64,000 nucleotides of DNA from positions 9,321,001 through 9,385,000 of the forward strand of contig NC_092568.1 of the NCBI RefSeq assembly GCF_037975245.1, in the 5' to 3' direction. The first letter of the stretch is position 1. Every line of letters starts with the position of its first letter. The translations under genes and the position numbers were made by a program. This document shows positions 1 to 12,499 of this stretch, in pieces. This DNA comes from Apostichopus japonicus. Its lineage: Eukaryota; Echinodermata; Holothuroidea; Aspidochirotida; Stichopodidae. The notes under the pieces are model-generated. The model did not search any database, had not been told where the DNA came from, and was given only the letters and a program-made list of their open reading frames with translations.

Positions 1-1984
1 GCTAGCAAAGATCAAATATTGGTTAGTAATAACAAGATGACTGAATGAGAAATATGCATTGATTCTAAGCAAATGTTTTGAGTGAATTTAGAGGCTGTGA
101 ATAATGACGTAAGAAGCAAAGAATAATAAAAATTCAATCACCAGTGTGACAGCAAAGTGCAAAATGAAAACGGCAAAACAGCAAAAAGAATGCAATTCTT
201 GCTTGTTAGAAGTATATACACAAAAAAGAAGTAATGTTTGTGAATAAATGCATATTTAAGGTAGGTTTAAGACCTAAGAATAACCAAAAAGCTATGAGAT
301 GGCTTCAATTTTTGAAGTAACGTCACAATCCATCCAATTGTTAACACCCTACTTAAAAACAAATACAGTATGCACATGCTGTGACGTTACATTAACGGCT
401 CGTAAATGTGCACTAATGCAAATAGTGACAATTAAAGGTTATACTGAGGTACAATTCACGATCAGTTATATGATGCAATAGATCAATCAGAACTTTATGA
501 TATCATTGAAGAGTATGAAACCACCAAAGGTTGGTACTTAAAGGCTAGTCAGTACAGGCCCCGAATTTTGTCACGCTATAATTGCAAGAGGTTTTCGAAA
601 AGTACTTTCCTTGAGGTCTTTTCTCTCCAAATTGTTCTCAGACATTTTTAAGGAACAGACAAGTTGACTGAATGTCGCAGTGAGGAAAATTTTCTTGAAT
701 ATTGTAATAAAATCAGTTTCAGAATTTTGACCAACGGTTAGAATATCTAGCATATTTAGGGCCAATACAGTATAACTTCAAACTATGTAAACCTATAATA
801 CAAAAGTACTGCCAGACAGTACAATATAATAGCTAAGCTAACTTCATTTGAATTTGTTGTTAAATCGTTCTGTTTATATCATGTCAAATTGTATTGATGT
901 CATTATGAACTAAACCATATTAATGTGTGTTAGAACTTCAAAAGCAATCCACTGAAAGTTTTCACTCCTTGCGATCTGGCCTTCCACTGAATTTTTCGTC
1001 GCCCATATTAAAAAGCTAAAGGTATTTCATGATTCTAATATCTTTGACTATTTTAAACTCATCGAGTCTGGTCACTTTAAATGGCTACTTTTCACTATAA
1101 GTTGTTTAATAAATGATTCCAATTGAAACATGTAACAAAATGAAATAAATAGCTGCAAATAGAAAAAAAGATCCCCTTTCTATACCTTGAACCCCCCCGC
1201 CCCCCCAACAAGGCAGAATCAACCTCGCAAAATTCATGATATATTGATTGGAGTAAATTATTTGACAGTCTCTACAGGATGCAAAGTCTAAGGCTGAATT
1301 TATACAGTAGTGAATCCCTCACCAAAACCAGGAGAGAAATTTATCAGCAAAATTGGCCAAAATCGTTTCCACTTTCCCCCCAAGGTTTGTAAAAGTCTCC
1401 TACCGACAAATATGATATATGGGTGTGTTTATACCAATTGACAATGGCAACATGACATGCAGTGATTATAGATTCATCTTTATATCTCAGAACCAGTTGG
1501 TAAGTACTACTCTACTATAGACCAACCTATCTATCTAAAGTATTGCTTGATCTGCGGGTGTGACTTGATGGAGTCAATTTGAAGATCTTTCTTCATTGAA
1601 AGAGAAGCCTATCCATCAACCATCATCATCATGTGCACCCCCCAACCAGAAGGAAATGCCTATGATGTACAACTCTCTTCCCCCATACAAAACTTCCATT
1701 TTATAGCATACCATTTAGAGGATATCACCAAAATTTTAATGTTCCCCTCTTAAAGTAGAATTAGGACTTGGGGAAAATCGATGAATGACATCACAGAATC
1801 ATTTAGTGATGGGTATTTTTTTTCGAATGTTTTGTTGATTGATCACAATTGCTTATTTTTCCTTAAAACGACTGATTATTTGTAAATGAAAGAAGGATTA
1901 AATTCTTAACAGTACCAAAGATACTGCATGGCATTGTTTTCAATGGCACTTAACTGCCAATAAATGACTAAACATGGATAAAAC

Positions 1985-2105
1985 TGAAGGAGTCCACGAG
2001 CGCCTTGGCCCAAAGACTTTATTGGGTGGGGTCCAGGGGCCCGCCATAGGGTCCCTAATGGTCCCGGGCAGAGCCCCGGCGGGGCCCAGAGGGGCGGACT
2101 CACAT
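1985..2105. mobile_element. GC-rich repeat fragment in AT-rich intron
   Basis: A sharply bounded block of GGGGCCC-type sequence sits between GGAGTCCAC at the left and GGGGCGGACTC at the right, which are imperfect inverted ends. The abrupt change in composition suggests an inserted repeat. The family is not identified. Confidence 0.35.
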
Positions 2106-2589
2106 CTAGAAATCTTCAACTTTGTTTCTGTTTGGTCTCTGAATTGATATGTCAGTCATAAAAATATTTTAACAAAAGTCACATCTGACAAGTGATTAGA
2201 CTTAAATTAGGAAAGACTTGTCTACTTAACGTCCAGTGGTAACTTTTTTTATCAATGATTAATATAATTGAAACTTAAACTAAAAACCGAAACATATTTA
2301 AACTTTGCCCACAAGAATAAAATCATCTTCTTATACTGTCTACAACATGCACATATGGTATCATAAGTACATTTAAAGAGCACTATCGGGTATCCGGGCA
2401 CATTCACTTTATTGGAAACATAAAACCCTATAAAATAAAGATACTTCAGGGCCGTAGTCTGGGTTACAATCCCTAGGGGGTAGTTGAGGAACATTGAGAA
2501 ACATCATGTATCCCCCAAATGTTACATAGTGGTGCTTTGATGTGCATATATACCACAGCTATTTTAAAAGAAATTTCTAGTGGCTGAGC

Positions 2590-2725
2590 CCTTTCCCAAA
2601 AGGAACTATCATGACACTATCTTAGTGGAGCACAACCATCGGTTGGCGCATAGCATGGCAAGAAAAATTTTGCCAGAATAACTGGAAATGGCACTTCCCA
2701 GGCCCTGTGAGTTGCATCTAAACAT
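2590..2725 (-). mobile_element. Fragment related to the hAT-like element at 58.2-59.4 kb, inverted
   Basis: The sequence at about 2682-2704 (CTGGAAATGGCACTTCCCAG and the next bases) is the exact reverse complement of part of 58406-58431. Homology continues on both sides, including GGTTGGCGCATAGC, which matches the second module near 59350. It is a diverged, internally derived copy without visible ends. Confidence 0.6.
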
Positions 2726-2929
2726 TCTTAATTTTGAGATATCATGTTTTAGAGATTCACACTTATAAATCACTTTGTCGGGGAAGTCTAGGACTAAATG
2801 TTACTTTATAAGCTCTGGTTTAATCCAGCAATGGGTTACGTCTAACACAACAAATGCTGTCCTCTTTAATCTAGCTGTAAAGAGAACCGATGTGAGACAA
2901 ACTCAACCAGACGTACGAAATAGTCTTAC

Positions 2930-3074
2930 CTTGTTCACGATGCGGTCAACTTGTCTATTCTGAGAGTCAATTTCAGTGGACATGTCCATCGCCATATGGC
3001 GTAAATTACCCACAATTCCACTCACTGCCTGAAGGTTTTCGTCCATCTCGTCCTCACGAGCGTCATTGGTGATT
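2930..3074 (-). CDS. SNAP25: SNAP-25-like exon 7: start and core of second (Qc) SNARE helix
   Basis: This 145-nt internal exon has acceptor TTTTTATTAG at 3075 and donor AAG|GTAAGA after 2930. It enters with one base left to complete a codon and ends in phase 0. It reads [19 protein letters not shown], then [19 protein letters not shown] and [10 protein letters not shown]. This closely matches the second SNARE motif of SNAP-25/SNAP-23, including the zero-layer glutamine in the DSQNRQ segment. SNAP-25 contributes two helices to the four-helix bundle with syntaxin and synaptobrevin that drives vesicle fusion at the plasma membrane. The family continues with about 22 more residues in a last exon. 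I do not see it between 1 and 2929, so it is probably outside the window. Confidence 0.95.
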
Positions 3075-4832
3075 CTAATAAAAACAACACACACAAACAC
3101 ACACAAAAAGAAAAGAAAAGAAAAGGCAAGATTTCATTACAATTTATCGTTACTTCATGATAAATTGTTCGCGTCCCTGGCAGGAAGTAAGGACGAGAGA
3201 CAAACAGATTGGCTTATGGCCTAAGGGACGGACTGTACGAACCTAATAAAAGCAGTTTCCTATCAGAGGTTTCGTGATTTCAGGACAAAAGATAAATTAA
3301 TTTTACTAGAGTTATATAAATATAACTGGACAGACTGGAAGAACACATGAAGCTGTTCAATTTGAATAGTGAGATAGATATACATGGACATATATCACTT
3401 TCAATGATTGGTTTTACATTTTACCTTTTTTTGGCTTTACGTGTAAGGCTTTTATGTTAACACTAATAACTGTATTAACAAACCAAATTCATATAATACT
3501 CTGTACAAAGTGCAAAGCATTCATTAATACGTTCTTGGTTTTACCAACAACAGTTGTTTTATGTAAAAGGTGGAGAGAACCGGTGAATGGATTATATCAG
3601 GTTTTACCACACTCTCTTGAAAGTGCAATGCAATGATTATTCAATGACTACACTATTTAAATATTTCATGTCATTTTTCATAAGCCATAAATTTGGAGCA
3701 GTTTTTTCAGAAGAAAAAAAGAAAAAAAAAAGAACTCAGGTAGAAATAATTTAAGAAAATCCTTCCATATTCCAAGACTTTTGACAGTTTTGCTTTTCCA
3801 TGATTTATTTTTCCAGGCCTAGTAATAAGTTTTTCAAGACTTCACCAGGATTCCCATATGAGTATGTATATAAACCCACCTGCCATATTATTCAAGCAAA
3901 TTTCTTTGACAATTATGCAATGTTTAATATGCAATTATACAAAATTATGCAATTATGTAAATTGAGCAAGCACAGGTTCTCAGCTTAGATTGTGGTCAAT
4001 AGTAATCAGGGAATGAGAGGGTTTCATTGTGCTCTAATTTAAAATTTATTTTTCCTTTTCGATCTTCTTACTCAAATAATTTTTATTATAACTTGTTTTC
4101 TTGTCATTGGTACTAGTTGGATCTGTGTCATACCCGACACATTGTTCATGTTTTAAGACCCCTTCCTTCAGTAGCCTGTTGGAGACAAATATCATTTTCT
4201 CAGTACACATGTATTTTTAAACATTTCATATGTAACTTTAATGTACTGTGAAGAAACAAACAAACAAAATGAATAATGTACACACTGGTTGAACACACAG
4301 CGTGACCCACACCTTTGCTTAATGGTCGATTCCACTTTACAGATTTAAAAAAGACTATAACCGAGCTATGTTTTGCTCTAGTATCCACTTTTAATCTACT
4401 TTGTACATTCCATATTTTGAATCTCTAAAATTCTGCTTCCGCCATTCGGCAGTAAGGATGGAAAGATTTTGGTTTTCAATTTCTCAGTAAATTTCCAGCA
4501 AATTTAAGTAAAAAACACTATGGTAGGATTGCAGCCTCTATGAAAAGAAAAGAAAAAAAAACATAGGGAGGATTCTAGGTAAGAAAAACAGTCACCGCCT
4601 TGATAGTGAATTTGACAAGTTTGTACGCAGCTGTTTCGACATATTTACAGACTAACGACAATCTCTGCAGAACTTGACCGATAGTAGTACTGTTTTCAAG
4701 TTTTGGTTTATTAATAATATTCATCAAGGTTGTCTTTGTAAGAAGAATATACCAGGATCTTGATGTCATTCCACGTGGAGAGCTAACATAGCAAGTATAT
4801 TGTTATCGACATTGATATTAGTAAAGAAAGAC
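3075..4832. other. Intron between SNAP-25-like exons 6 and 7
   Basis: A 1758-bp AT-rich intron. It holds a short A/G-rich simple tract at 3100-3126 and runs of A near 3712-3733. I see no other gene or repeat family in it. Confidence 0.7.
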
Positions 4833-4970
4833 CTTGTAATATAGGTAGAGTTGCCTGCGATACCATCTCGGCTGTCTTCGATGCGCATCGGTTGGGAAGA
4901 ACTAACTTTGCCATCTTCGTTTCCGGACCATGTTTGCTTGTAATCGTCTCCTTTCTCAAAGTTGCGCATT
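4833..4970 (-). CDS. SNAP25: SNAP-25-like exon 6: linker between the two SNARE helices
   Basis: This 138-nt exon has a pyrimidine-rich acceptor ending TTTCGACAG at 4971. It encodes (K)MRNFEKGDDYKQTWSGNED, then GKVSSSQPMRIEDSRDG and IAGNSTYITR. The NFEKG-DY-TW-NEDGKV pattern is characteristic of the flexible linker that joins the palmitoylated cysteine cluster to the second helix in invertebrate SNAP-25. The exon starts with one base completing an AAA codon from exon 5 and leaves two bases that join exon 7 to give Arg-Ile. The donor is AAG|GTCTTT, which is weak. A 24-bp minisatellite begins about 140 bp upstream in the intron. Confidence 0.9.
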
Positions 4971-5106
4971 CTGTCGAAACGGAGATCATAGAGAGAGAAA
5001 ACAAGACGGTCTGTAAATGTCAGGAAGACTAAAATTCTTGGACTGCTTCCGTCATTTAAGGCAAAAGAGGTTTTGTAATGTTTACAATGAGATGAAGGTT
5101 GTGCTT

Positions 5107-5500
5107 GAAACATATTGTTCAATACTATGGAGGACATGTTATAATCATACTATGGTAGATGTGTTGTTCCATACGATGGTCGATTACTCAATGGGTTATT
5201 TTACACAGTGGTAGACATTTTATTCCATACTATGGTAGACATGTTGTTCCATACTATTGTAGACATGTTATTCCATACTATGGTAGATATGTTATTCCAT
5301 ACTATGGAAGACATCATATTCCATACTATGGTAGACATGTTGTTCCATACTATATTACCATTGTTTTTATTTCACACTCTGGTACATATGTTGTTCCATG
5401 CTATGGTAAACGATACATGTTACTCCAAACTATGGTAGACATGTTATTCCATACTATGGTAGACATGTTGTTCCATACTGTTGATTTATAAAATGGTTAG
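5107..5500 (+). repeat. 24-bp minisatellite
   Basis: About 15 imperfect copies of a 24-bp unit of the form CCATACTATGGTAGACATGTT plus TTC. Because 24 is divisible by 3, all frames stay open and read repeats such as MVDMLFHT. These frames are artefacts of the period. The array lies in the intron just upstream of SNAP-25-like exon 6. Confidence 0.9.
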
Positions 5501-6840
5501 CATGTTGTTACACACATTGTGGTTTTTTTCCTGTCCTTACATAGTCTGTGGTTGACATGTGATATTGTTCCACACAATTTGTTGAGAAACAAGGAACATT
5601 ATTACAGTGAACAGTCATAACAACTAATGAGACATTCTGCCAAAATCACTTAAAGGGTGTGAAGACTCGCGCAAAAGAAACGTCTAATGCCGGTAATCTG
5701 ACCTAGTTTCGAATGAGGTGTAACAGAACTGTTAGACACCACCATCGATCGTAGAAAATAAACACACACAGCTTACTACCATTGGTAATTAGACACTTGT
5801 GTATAGTCAGTACATACAGCTGCGGTCAATACCCACAGCACTACAGTATGTACAAACAATACAGCGATGGACATCTCAGGTCCAGCTAAAGATAACAAGG
5901 TATCACGTTTCATTACTGTACTGTCTGCATTTTGTAGCGACACGAACAAAACGTCACTTGCAAGCAGAAAGTTAACTTTTTCAGATGGCCGCCACGCGGT
6001 TTGGGGCGAGTCTTCAATGCCTTTAATACACAAAACTGACCCAGTGCAATATATGATGCATCATACAGGTATTTATTATCAACAACTTCTCCATAATGCT
6101 CACAAGAAAATAGTTCCATTTTGATTTGAAGTTTACATTAAGAACCTGACACTTCTTCAGTTGGTGATGTTGTAGTTTTTATTTTGGGGGAGGGGGGGGT
6201 GGGGTCAACTTACTTTTAAATCACATTTCTTTGCTGTTCATACTTTTTGATGACAGTTTCATAACTTCAATGTTAAGAAACACCTGCAAATATACCAAGT
6301 TTATTAAAATTTGATAAAAGTAAGGAACAAAAACATCCAAAAGCATGAAATTTCAAGCATGTAATGAATTTGTGGCGTTCCTTTTTACAATTGCACAGTC
6401 TTTTTCTGCCTTGTGTTTTGAAGGAAATCAAAACTGTATTGAAATCTTGAACCTGGAAGAACATTTCTGTTTGCTTTTAGCAAATTCCAATTGTTCATTA
6501 GAAAGAAACATCTAATTTATCACAATTAGGTTAATTAAAAATGGGGTTGATTTAAATTTAAATTTGCTTCTCCTTTTTTAAGCCAGAGTGATATCAACTG
6601 CTGCTTTATAAAAATAAATCACTTTTTTTAAATATTTTTTTTTGGATGATTCTGGTTTCCTTGACTTTGAAGAGATGCTTTACTGCAGTAAATGTCTCTG
6701 AATTGCTATCTCTTACTGTTGTTTTATTCACCTCAATATTTAATGAAACTATCAATTTCATTCTGTTTAATTAGTAATATGTAATTCTATACTCCTCATA
6801 CAAGTAAGGAAGTGCTGCAGTCTTTACATGGCAGACTTAA
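5501..6840. other. Intron sequence without recognised features
   Basis: AT-rich single-copy-looking intron, with a G-rich run at 6186-6203. A moderately CpG-bearing patch at 5860-6030 has open frames on both strands but no recognisable protein or matched splice sites. Confidence 0.5.
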
Positions 6841-7068
6841 GGAGTGTTAGCTCAGTGGTTAACGCTGGTGCCTTCCAATCATAAGGTCCCAAGTTCGAGT
6901 CACTCCAAGATTAATGTATGTCGTCTAGTTACAGAGTTGTTGACAATTGGCAATTCATAATCATGGACGTTAAATATGAATCTAAGAGACTGACTTCGGT
7001 CAGCTTGCGGCTTTGATAAGCCAATGAGGCTTCTTGGCGAGTTCCTGCTTGCAGGAGGATCTAAAATA
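6841..7068 (+). mobile_element. tRNA-derived SINE, copy 1
   Basis: The head looks like a tRNA gene. GGAGTG at 6841 can pair with CACTCC at about 6901-6906, TTAGCTCAGTGGTTAACGC fits box A, and AGTTCGAGTCAC fits box B. A non-tRNA body follows, containing GACTTCGGTCAGCTTGCGG and the short inverted motif CCTGCTTGCAGG near 7047, and a CATA-rich tail closes it. A second copy lies at 37917-38135. The family name is not known to me. Confidence 0.85.
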
Positions 7069-9116
7069 CATACATAATATTTGGAGGTTACACTGCCAAC
7101 ACTTGTACTCAAGATGATGACGGTTCAGAGAACATATCAGTTTGCATACTTGGCTGCTGCAGTTATATCCTACTCCTATCACATGTAAAGTAGTACAATG
7201 ATGTTCCTAAAAACAGCTTTTTTTGGGGGGGGTGCTGATACTGGCAAAGCTCTGATCTGATCTTTTCCTCAATTAATGACAAGTAGTCCCACAAAAAATA
7301 AAAATTCAACCAATTTTGGTTTTGCATTTTGAAAGTTGATTAATCTTTGAAAATGAAAATGTTTAACCTATTGCAAGGGGCACAACCTACTTCTCAGTGA
7401 AGCCTTAAACTTCTCGAATAAATCAAGAGGGTGCTCAGCCCCAACCCATTCAGCCCTAACCCCACCCCACCCCCCTCCCACAGACAGAAAGGATATTATG
7501 AACAATTCTTGTCTAGCCCTGCAGTACATAAATCTATATCATGTACGTACTGTATGTCCTAAACAGTTGAAAATGCTTCAAAATTGTTTCAGAAGTTTAA
7601 AGAAAGCAACATTTTGCATCTTACGATTCCTATCCATTTTATCCAAATTAATCAAAGGGGGAGGGGGTGGGGAGGGGGTGGGAAGGGGTTGGGTAGGATA
7701 ACTCTCAAACTACTCCACCATCCCAGGATGATATAACACCTTAACCCATGCACCTACAAAATCAAAAAGTATGAAATGGTTCATGAAAGCAAGTAAGGGC
7801 GGTAGTGAATAACTTAGCATGCATAGATGCCTAATGTGTTAGAGTAATTGCCGACGTTGAGATCCATGTTGTAGGCAATGCTGACTTTGCAATCTGTGGT
7901 TCTCCTCACAATTTTGCAAGGTCGATATTAAGAGTGACTCCATAAGTTTTGCCTTTCTGAAAATACAGTGGTTGCACCGCGGAGGTATTGCTTCTTTTAT
8001 ACTTCTATTGTGCACTGGGTCTAGGAGAGTGCTACAATGCAATGATGATGAAATCTTTCTTTGACTACATAGGCTATCAGATCAAGAATAAATTCCAGTA
8101 AAAATAACCCGATGGTTGCTTTAACACCCAACCCCCTCACCATGTTTTAATGATGGGAATGGATTCCTTCATTTTTCTTTCAGATTTTCATTCTCTCTCC
8201 CCTCTCTTTTGATATGTTCACCCTACTAACTTCCAGGCACGTCTTAGCCAAAATAAAAACAAAGATTAAGGCGAGAGGATTTCAAGCACTTTCTTTGATT
8301 AATCCCTAGCTGATAGAAGTCATCAAGTCCTATATTTTCAGATGGTTATATAGCTATTGGCAAATCTCTAAATGTGTCCACGACACCTCGACGACTCCCA
8401 ATCAGAAACGATTTCACCTAGAAGTCGACGAAGATAAGGTGGGGGGGGGGGGAAAAAACACCGACTCTTTACATTTAATTCAAATTAAACTCATTCCATA
8501 CACTTAAAGCTGTCAAATGACATGTGGGAGGATAAAGTTGATTTTTTTTTTGCCTTCTTCATTTTCATGTTTGTCTTGACTCCATTTTGGGGACGTCAAG
8601 ATGCTTCAATGATGTCAGAGTACTGACGGATCAAGGTATACTACGGATCTGTGATCTTCTATATTGAGGTGTTCAATTCATGTGGCTGTACGATAGAGGT
8701 GTGAAGTGAGGCGGAAGAATTTCACATCTGGCTCAAAAAAACAAAAAAAAAACATGATTATTGACAAATCCAAGATCGATGCCCGCCTACTCTGAATCCG
8801 AAAGTTTTTAATAATAAAGAAGAACAGAAATGCCACGAATGTCAGAAGATGGAGAACATAGTCTAGTAGTCTTAGTATATATATATATTATGAAAGTGTA
8901 ATGAATAATTAACTCACAGTGTACAAGAATATACTGGCAAAAAGTTGATGAAAGTGACTCTGGTCTATAAAAGTTTCAAGTTATGAAAAACTATCGAATG
9001 ACATATTTTTTTGATACTTTGGTAATGCCAAATGACCAAATGACACTTGACTATGTAGTGTAAACTTGAAATACTGTACATTCAACACAGGTTCTGCCTA
9101 CATAAAAATATCAACT
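7069..9116. other. Intron sequence with G-rich runs
   Basis: AT-rich intron. It has a T-to-G homopolymer junction near 7218-7232, a G-rich tract at 7658-7693 and a G11 run near 8440. No exon or transposon family is recognised. Confidence 0.5.
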
Positions 9117-9124
9117 CCCATTTG

Positions 9125-9494
9125 CAGTAGTGTAGGAAGGTACTTTTGAGTGGGGGGGCTGAAGACCGATGGCCGGCCTGGGGGAGGGGTCTAAGGGGTG
9201 GGGGTGTCCCCCTCCCCTTTGGAATTTTTTTGCATTTCCAGGTGGCCTCAGATGCAATTTGGTGCAATATAGCACACTTCAACCCACCCACTCCATTTTG
9301 TATATAATTTTGCATTTTCACCTGGCCTTAGATGTAATTTGGTGCTCCAAATGAAATTTTTTTCTCATTTGGAAATGAAAAAGGGGTTTTCTGACTTGCG
9401 AAGTGGGGGGACGGAATGATACTTCCGCTCCTCCATATTTTTCACTGGGGGGGGCTGGCGCCCGCCCAGCCCCCCCCCGGTTCCTACGCCCTTG
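9125..9494. mobile_element. hAT-like non-autonomous element with perfect 8-bp target duplication
   Basis: A 370-bp element flanked by the exact 8-bp direct repeat CCCATTTG at 9117-9124 and 9495-9502. The ends are inverted: CAGTAGTGTAGGAAGG on the left, and CCGGTTCCTACGCCCTTG on the right, whose complement is CAAGGGCGTAGGAACCGG. An 8-bp duplication with CA-starting termini is the hAT signature. The interior has G/C homopolymer-rich shoulders and two related modules containing TTTGCATTT-CC-GGCCT-AGATG-AATTTGGTGC. It has no transposase. Confidence 0.8.
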
Positions 9495-9502
9495 CCCATT
9501 TG

Positions 9503-10835
9503 CATTTAAATTCACAGGGTTTTTTCTACATATCCCGGATTTGAAGTGACATTCTGATGAAATGCCTTGTTATGTATTCCATTATAAACACGATACTACT
9601 GGTCCCTTTTTAAACTATATTCTATATTTGGTACTGTACCATTGTGTAGTTATTAATATCATCACACAACCAGGATGATATATATATTTTTTGGGCAACA
9701 TTCTGACCAATTTGCAGAGAAGTGAATTAAGACTTCAAACGATATAAACAAAGCCTGTGTTTATCAATTAATACACGGTTAACTCAACTCGAAATATTAA
9801 TCGGGGGCATGGGAGAGAGCATATGTATTGGTCGCAGTACTGAAAAAAAAAAGGCAATGCAGGCTACATAGTGAACGCTTACAGCTGTACTCGGTATATA
9901 GGCTTATATTGGTACGGAAAGGTATATTTGAGTGAGTCGGGTGGGGAGGGGGGGGGGGGAGAGAGCCAGGCAATATGTAACACCGTTGCATGGTAATGGT
10001 GCTATTGGCATAGAGTAACATAGCCCATGATACAGCCTAATGTACACTTATGAACGGAAAGGTCGATGCACTTGCCCAAACATACGTCCGATTAACGTTG
10101 CGGATAAATCGGTAAGTTCATCGCCATTGGGTGTGTGATTATTTACATATATACAGAATAGAGTAAAACGGAAAAAGCTGATTTAGACCAATGAGATTGA
10201 ATGCATATATCTTAAATGAGGCTTTAAACTGAAGTAGGACTATTACAATTGGTATACGTTTTATTTCCATCAGGAGTGCAGGGGAATTAAATGGATCTTA
10301 ATTGTGAGCTACTTTTGTATCCCAATCCACAGTCGATCCACAAGACTTAAGGATGTACCAACTGCTGTGAAATATTACATTATATGTTCATGTGTGGTCA
10401 TGTGTATTGTTATGTTGAACATATCCTATGAGCCTCTCACAAACTTTCCCCAATTTTAAGCAAACATATTTCATGTTTTATTCTGTGTCATAATTATTTC
10501 ATCTCTGCCCAATGACTGGCAATAATATTTGGACTATCTGAGCATCCAGAAAAAAAATAAAGTTTGAACGCAGCTGTTTCAGCATTCATACTGAAAAATT
10601 GAACTAATATTGATAACATGCAAAGAAGGTCCTAAAGTTTGCTAGTTATGCTCAACATTACCACCACGTTATTATACCTCACTGCAAACTTTTGTACACT
10701 TATTTGCATGAAAGTCTATATGACTTTTGGAAGAACCTGTGTGAGCTCTGACAAAAATATCCTGCATTTCAGTCTCAAAATAAACATTTTCGCAGAGCAG
10801 ATGGAGTATGAAACGTCCTTAACGTCTGTATTTAC
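9503..10835. other. Intron sequence downstream of the hAT-like element
   Basis: AT-rich intron with a G-rich run at 9940-9962. Nothing else recognised before exon 5. Confidence 0.5.
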
Positions 10836-10953
10836 TTTTTCCACGGACAGACGCATAACCCGCAGCACTTTTCCATGCCCATGAGGTTTTTCTCCGCGTC
10901 TCGCATATCTGTGTTGATCTGATCCATGCCCTCTTCAACGCGGTCCAATTGTT
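10836..10953 (-). CDS. SNAP25: SNAP-25-like exon 5: end of Qb SNARE helix and palmitoylated cysteine motif
   Basis: This 118-nt exon has acceptor TTAATTTCCAG at 10954 and donor AAAAA|GTAAAT. With the G left by exon 4 it reads [19 protein letters not shown] then [21 protein letters not shown]. The first part is the C-terminal half of the first SNARE helix. The second is the membrane-anchoring cysteine cluster, which in this family is S-palmitoylated by DHHC enzymes. Four cysteines are present (CC-GL-C-V-C). The Pro-Cys that follows in vertebrates is Pro-Trp here. The length and phases fit vertebrate exon 5, the exon that exists as 5a/5b there. I found only one version of it in this window. Confidence 0.95.
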
Positions 10954-12499
10954 CTGGAAATTAAAAAGTTAGAGTAATCAATCTTTGAATCTGCTACACT
11001 CATTAATACATTTCACCACAAGATGCCATTTCCCCTTACCCGTGCAGCAAATGGTATATGCTGAATCTATGTAATTCTGCCTGCCCGCATTATACTGTAT
11101 CAACCAATTTTTTCCCCTTTCTAAAATAAAATGGAACATGCCGAATGGAATGATGTATCTTTCCCCAAAAAAGATTCCCTAAATTTCCTGATAAATGAAA
11201 CATGTTACCAAATGGATCTAACACTCATTAACCCATACATCAAAAATGAAGTCACACCCCTTTCCCAACAAATGGAAGTATGCTGAATAGATGTCATTTC
11301 CCCCAATAAATCAATGAATCCACCTATTTTTACACTTTCCTAATAAATGGAACAGGTTGAATAGCTGTAATACTCATTAACACATGATGACCTCAAAACA
11401 AATTCATTTCCCCTTCTTATGAATGAATGAACCGTACAGTCTGAACCGTACCATTTCCAGGAGTTGGGTCAAATTTAGTCTGATAAATGTCAAACTATGA
11501 AGATTTTGCAGAAGTTTGATTCCATGCACTTACTGTACTTTTTAGAGCAGCCTTTTGAGATCATTTTTCTTCAGTTTTTATCAATGTGATTCAAAACTTG
11601 AAGTTTGATGATAAAGTCAAAAGTTTTATAAATGTCAAATTTCCATTTATGCATGCGAGTTAGAAACACGTACAATAAAAGTGGTTGGCCGACGTACTAT
11701 TTACATGAAAATGGAATCACTTGTTAGTAATGTTGTTCCGGTAGGGTAAAAAAAAATCAAGATTAAAGATGTCTTTAATAGTTGACTTGATCATCAACTA
11801 TATGGTTCTGTCAAAAAAATATGGGTTTTGGACAAAAAGCAATGAAAATTTGTAACTAAACCAAAAAGCTGCTTTAAACATTCATGACAAAAAAAAACAA
11901 ACAGATATATCAATAAATAAGAAGTTAGTCAACCGGGTGAAAACAGAGAAACATTTCTACTAAGGTGATTTAAAAAATTAACTACAAATTTCAAACTGAC
12001 TTCACAAATGAATCCATGACCTCCTGCAGGCTGCAGTGACCAATTAACAAAAATTTTAATTGTTATTGAAAAGGGTTATAGCCTTGAAAGAAGAAGAAAA
12101 TATTGGCATATTCAATTTTATAACCAAAAAAATAGTAACAGCAAATTGTAACTGAGGCGAAAACTGGAAGGGCTATCACAAATGTTCAGAGAAAATTGGG
12201 GAAAAAAAGCATAACGATGGCAGATGTATATATGGTAGAAATGATAAAGGAATCAACACAGTTTAATATCTTAATTAACGAACGCTACGGAACCCTTGCA
12301 ATTAAGGAAGCATTCCAGGGTTTCTTGAACCGATCAATACATAACTATTTCCGATTCGGAAACCAACTGCGAGAAAAGTAAAGGGAAAGCCCTTTCATGC
12401 TCTTTTTAATTGAATTGTAGGATTTGAGACAGAGAAATAAACAAAGAAAAGAAAGATGAGATGGATGGAAGAGAGATATTGGAAGAAGCGGGCGAATGC
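10954..12499. other. Intron with a degenerate tandem repeat
   Basis: Between about 11025 and 11430 a loose motif recurs at least five times (TTTCCC, then AATAAATGGAA, then ATGCTGAATAGATGT). It resembles a decayed minisatellite. The remainder is AT-rich and featureless. Confidence 0.4.

Larger units (their letters stand above)
1..2929. other. Downstream intron of the SNAP-25-like gene with transposon fragments
   Basis: Mostly AT-rich sequence with no recognisable exon. I searched the minus strand for the last SNAP-25 exon (a RIDEAN-like segment) and did not see it. A GC-rich block of about 100 bp at 1985-2105 and a hAT-related fragment at 2590-2725 are the only structured parts. Confidence 0.6.

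Noticed and set aside
1-2929. Last SNAP-25 exon (RIDEAN-like C-terminus)
   Set aside because: Searched on the minus strand and not found, so not annotated.
5159-5491. 110-codon plus-strand frame of MVDMLFHT/HYGRHVIPY repeats
   Set aside because: The 24-bp minisatellite keeps the frame open. No flanking coding signal.
6841-6907. Functional tRNA gene
   Set aside because: The cloverleaf is imperfect, the head is fused to a SINE body, and a second degraded copy exists. A SINE is the better reading.
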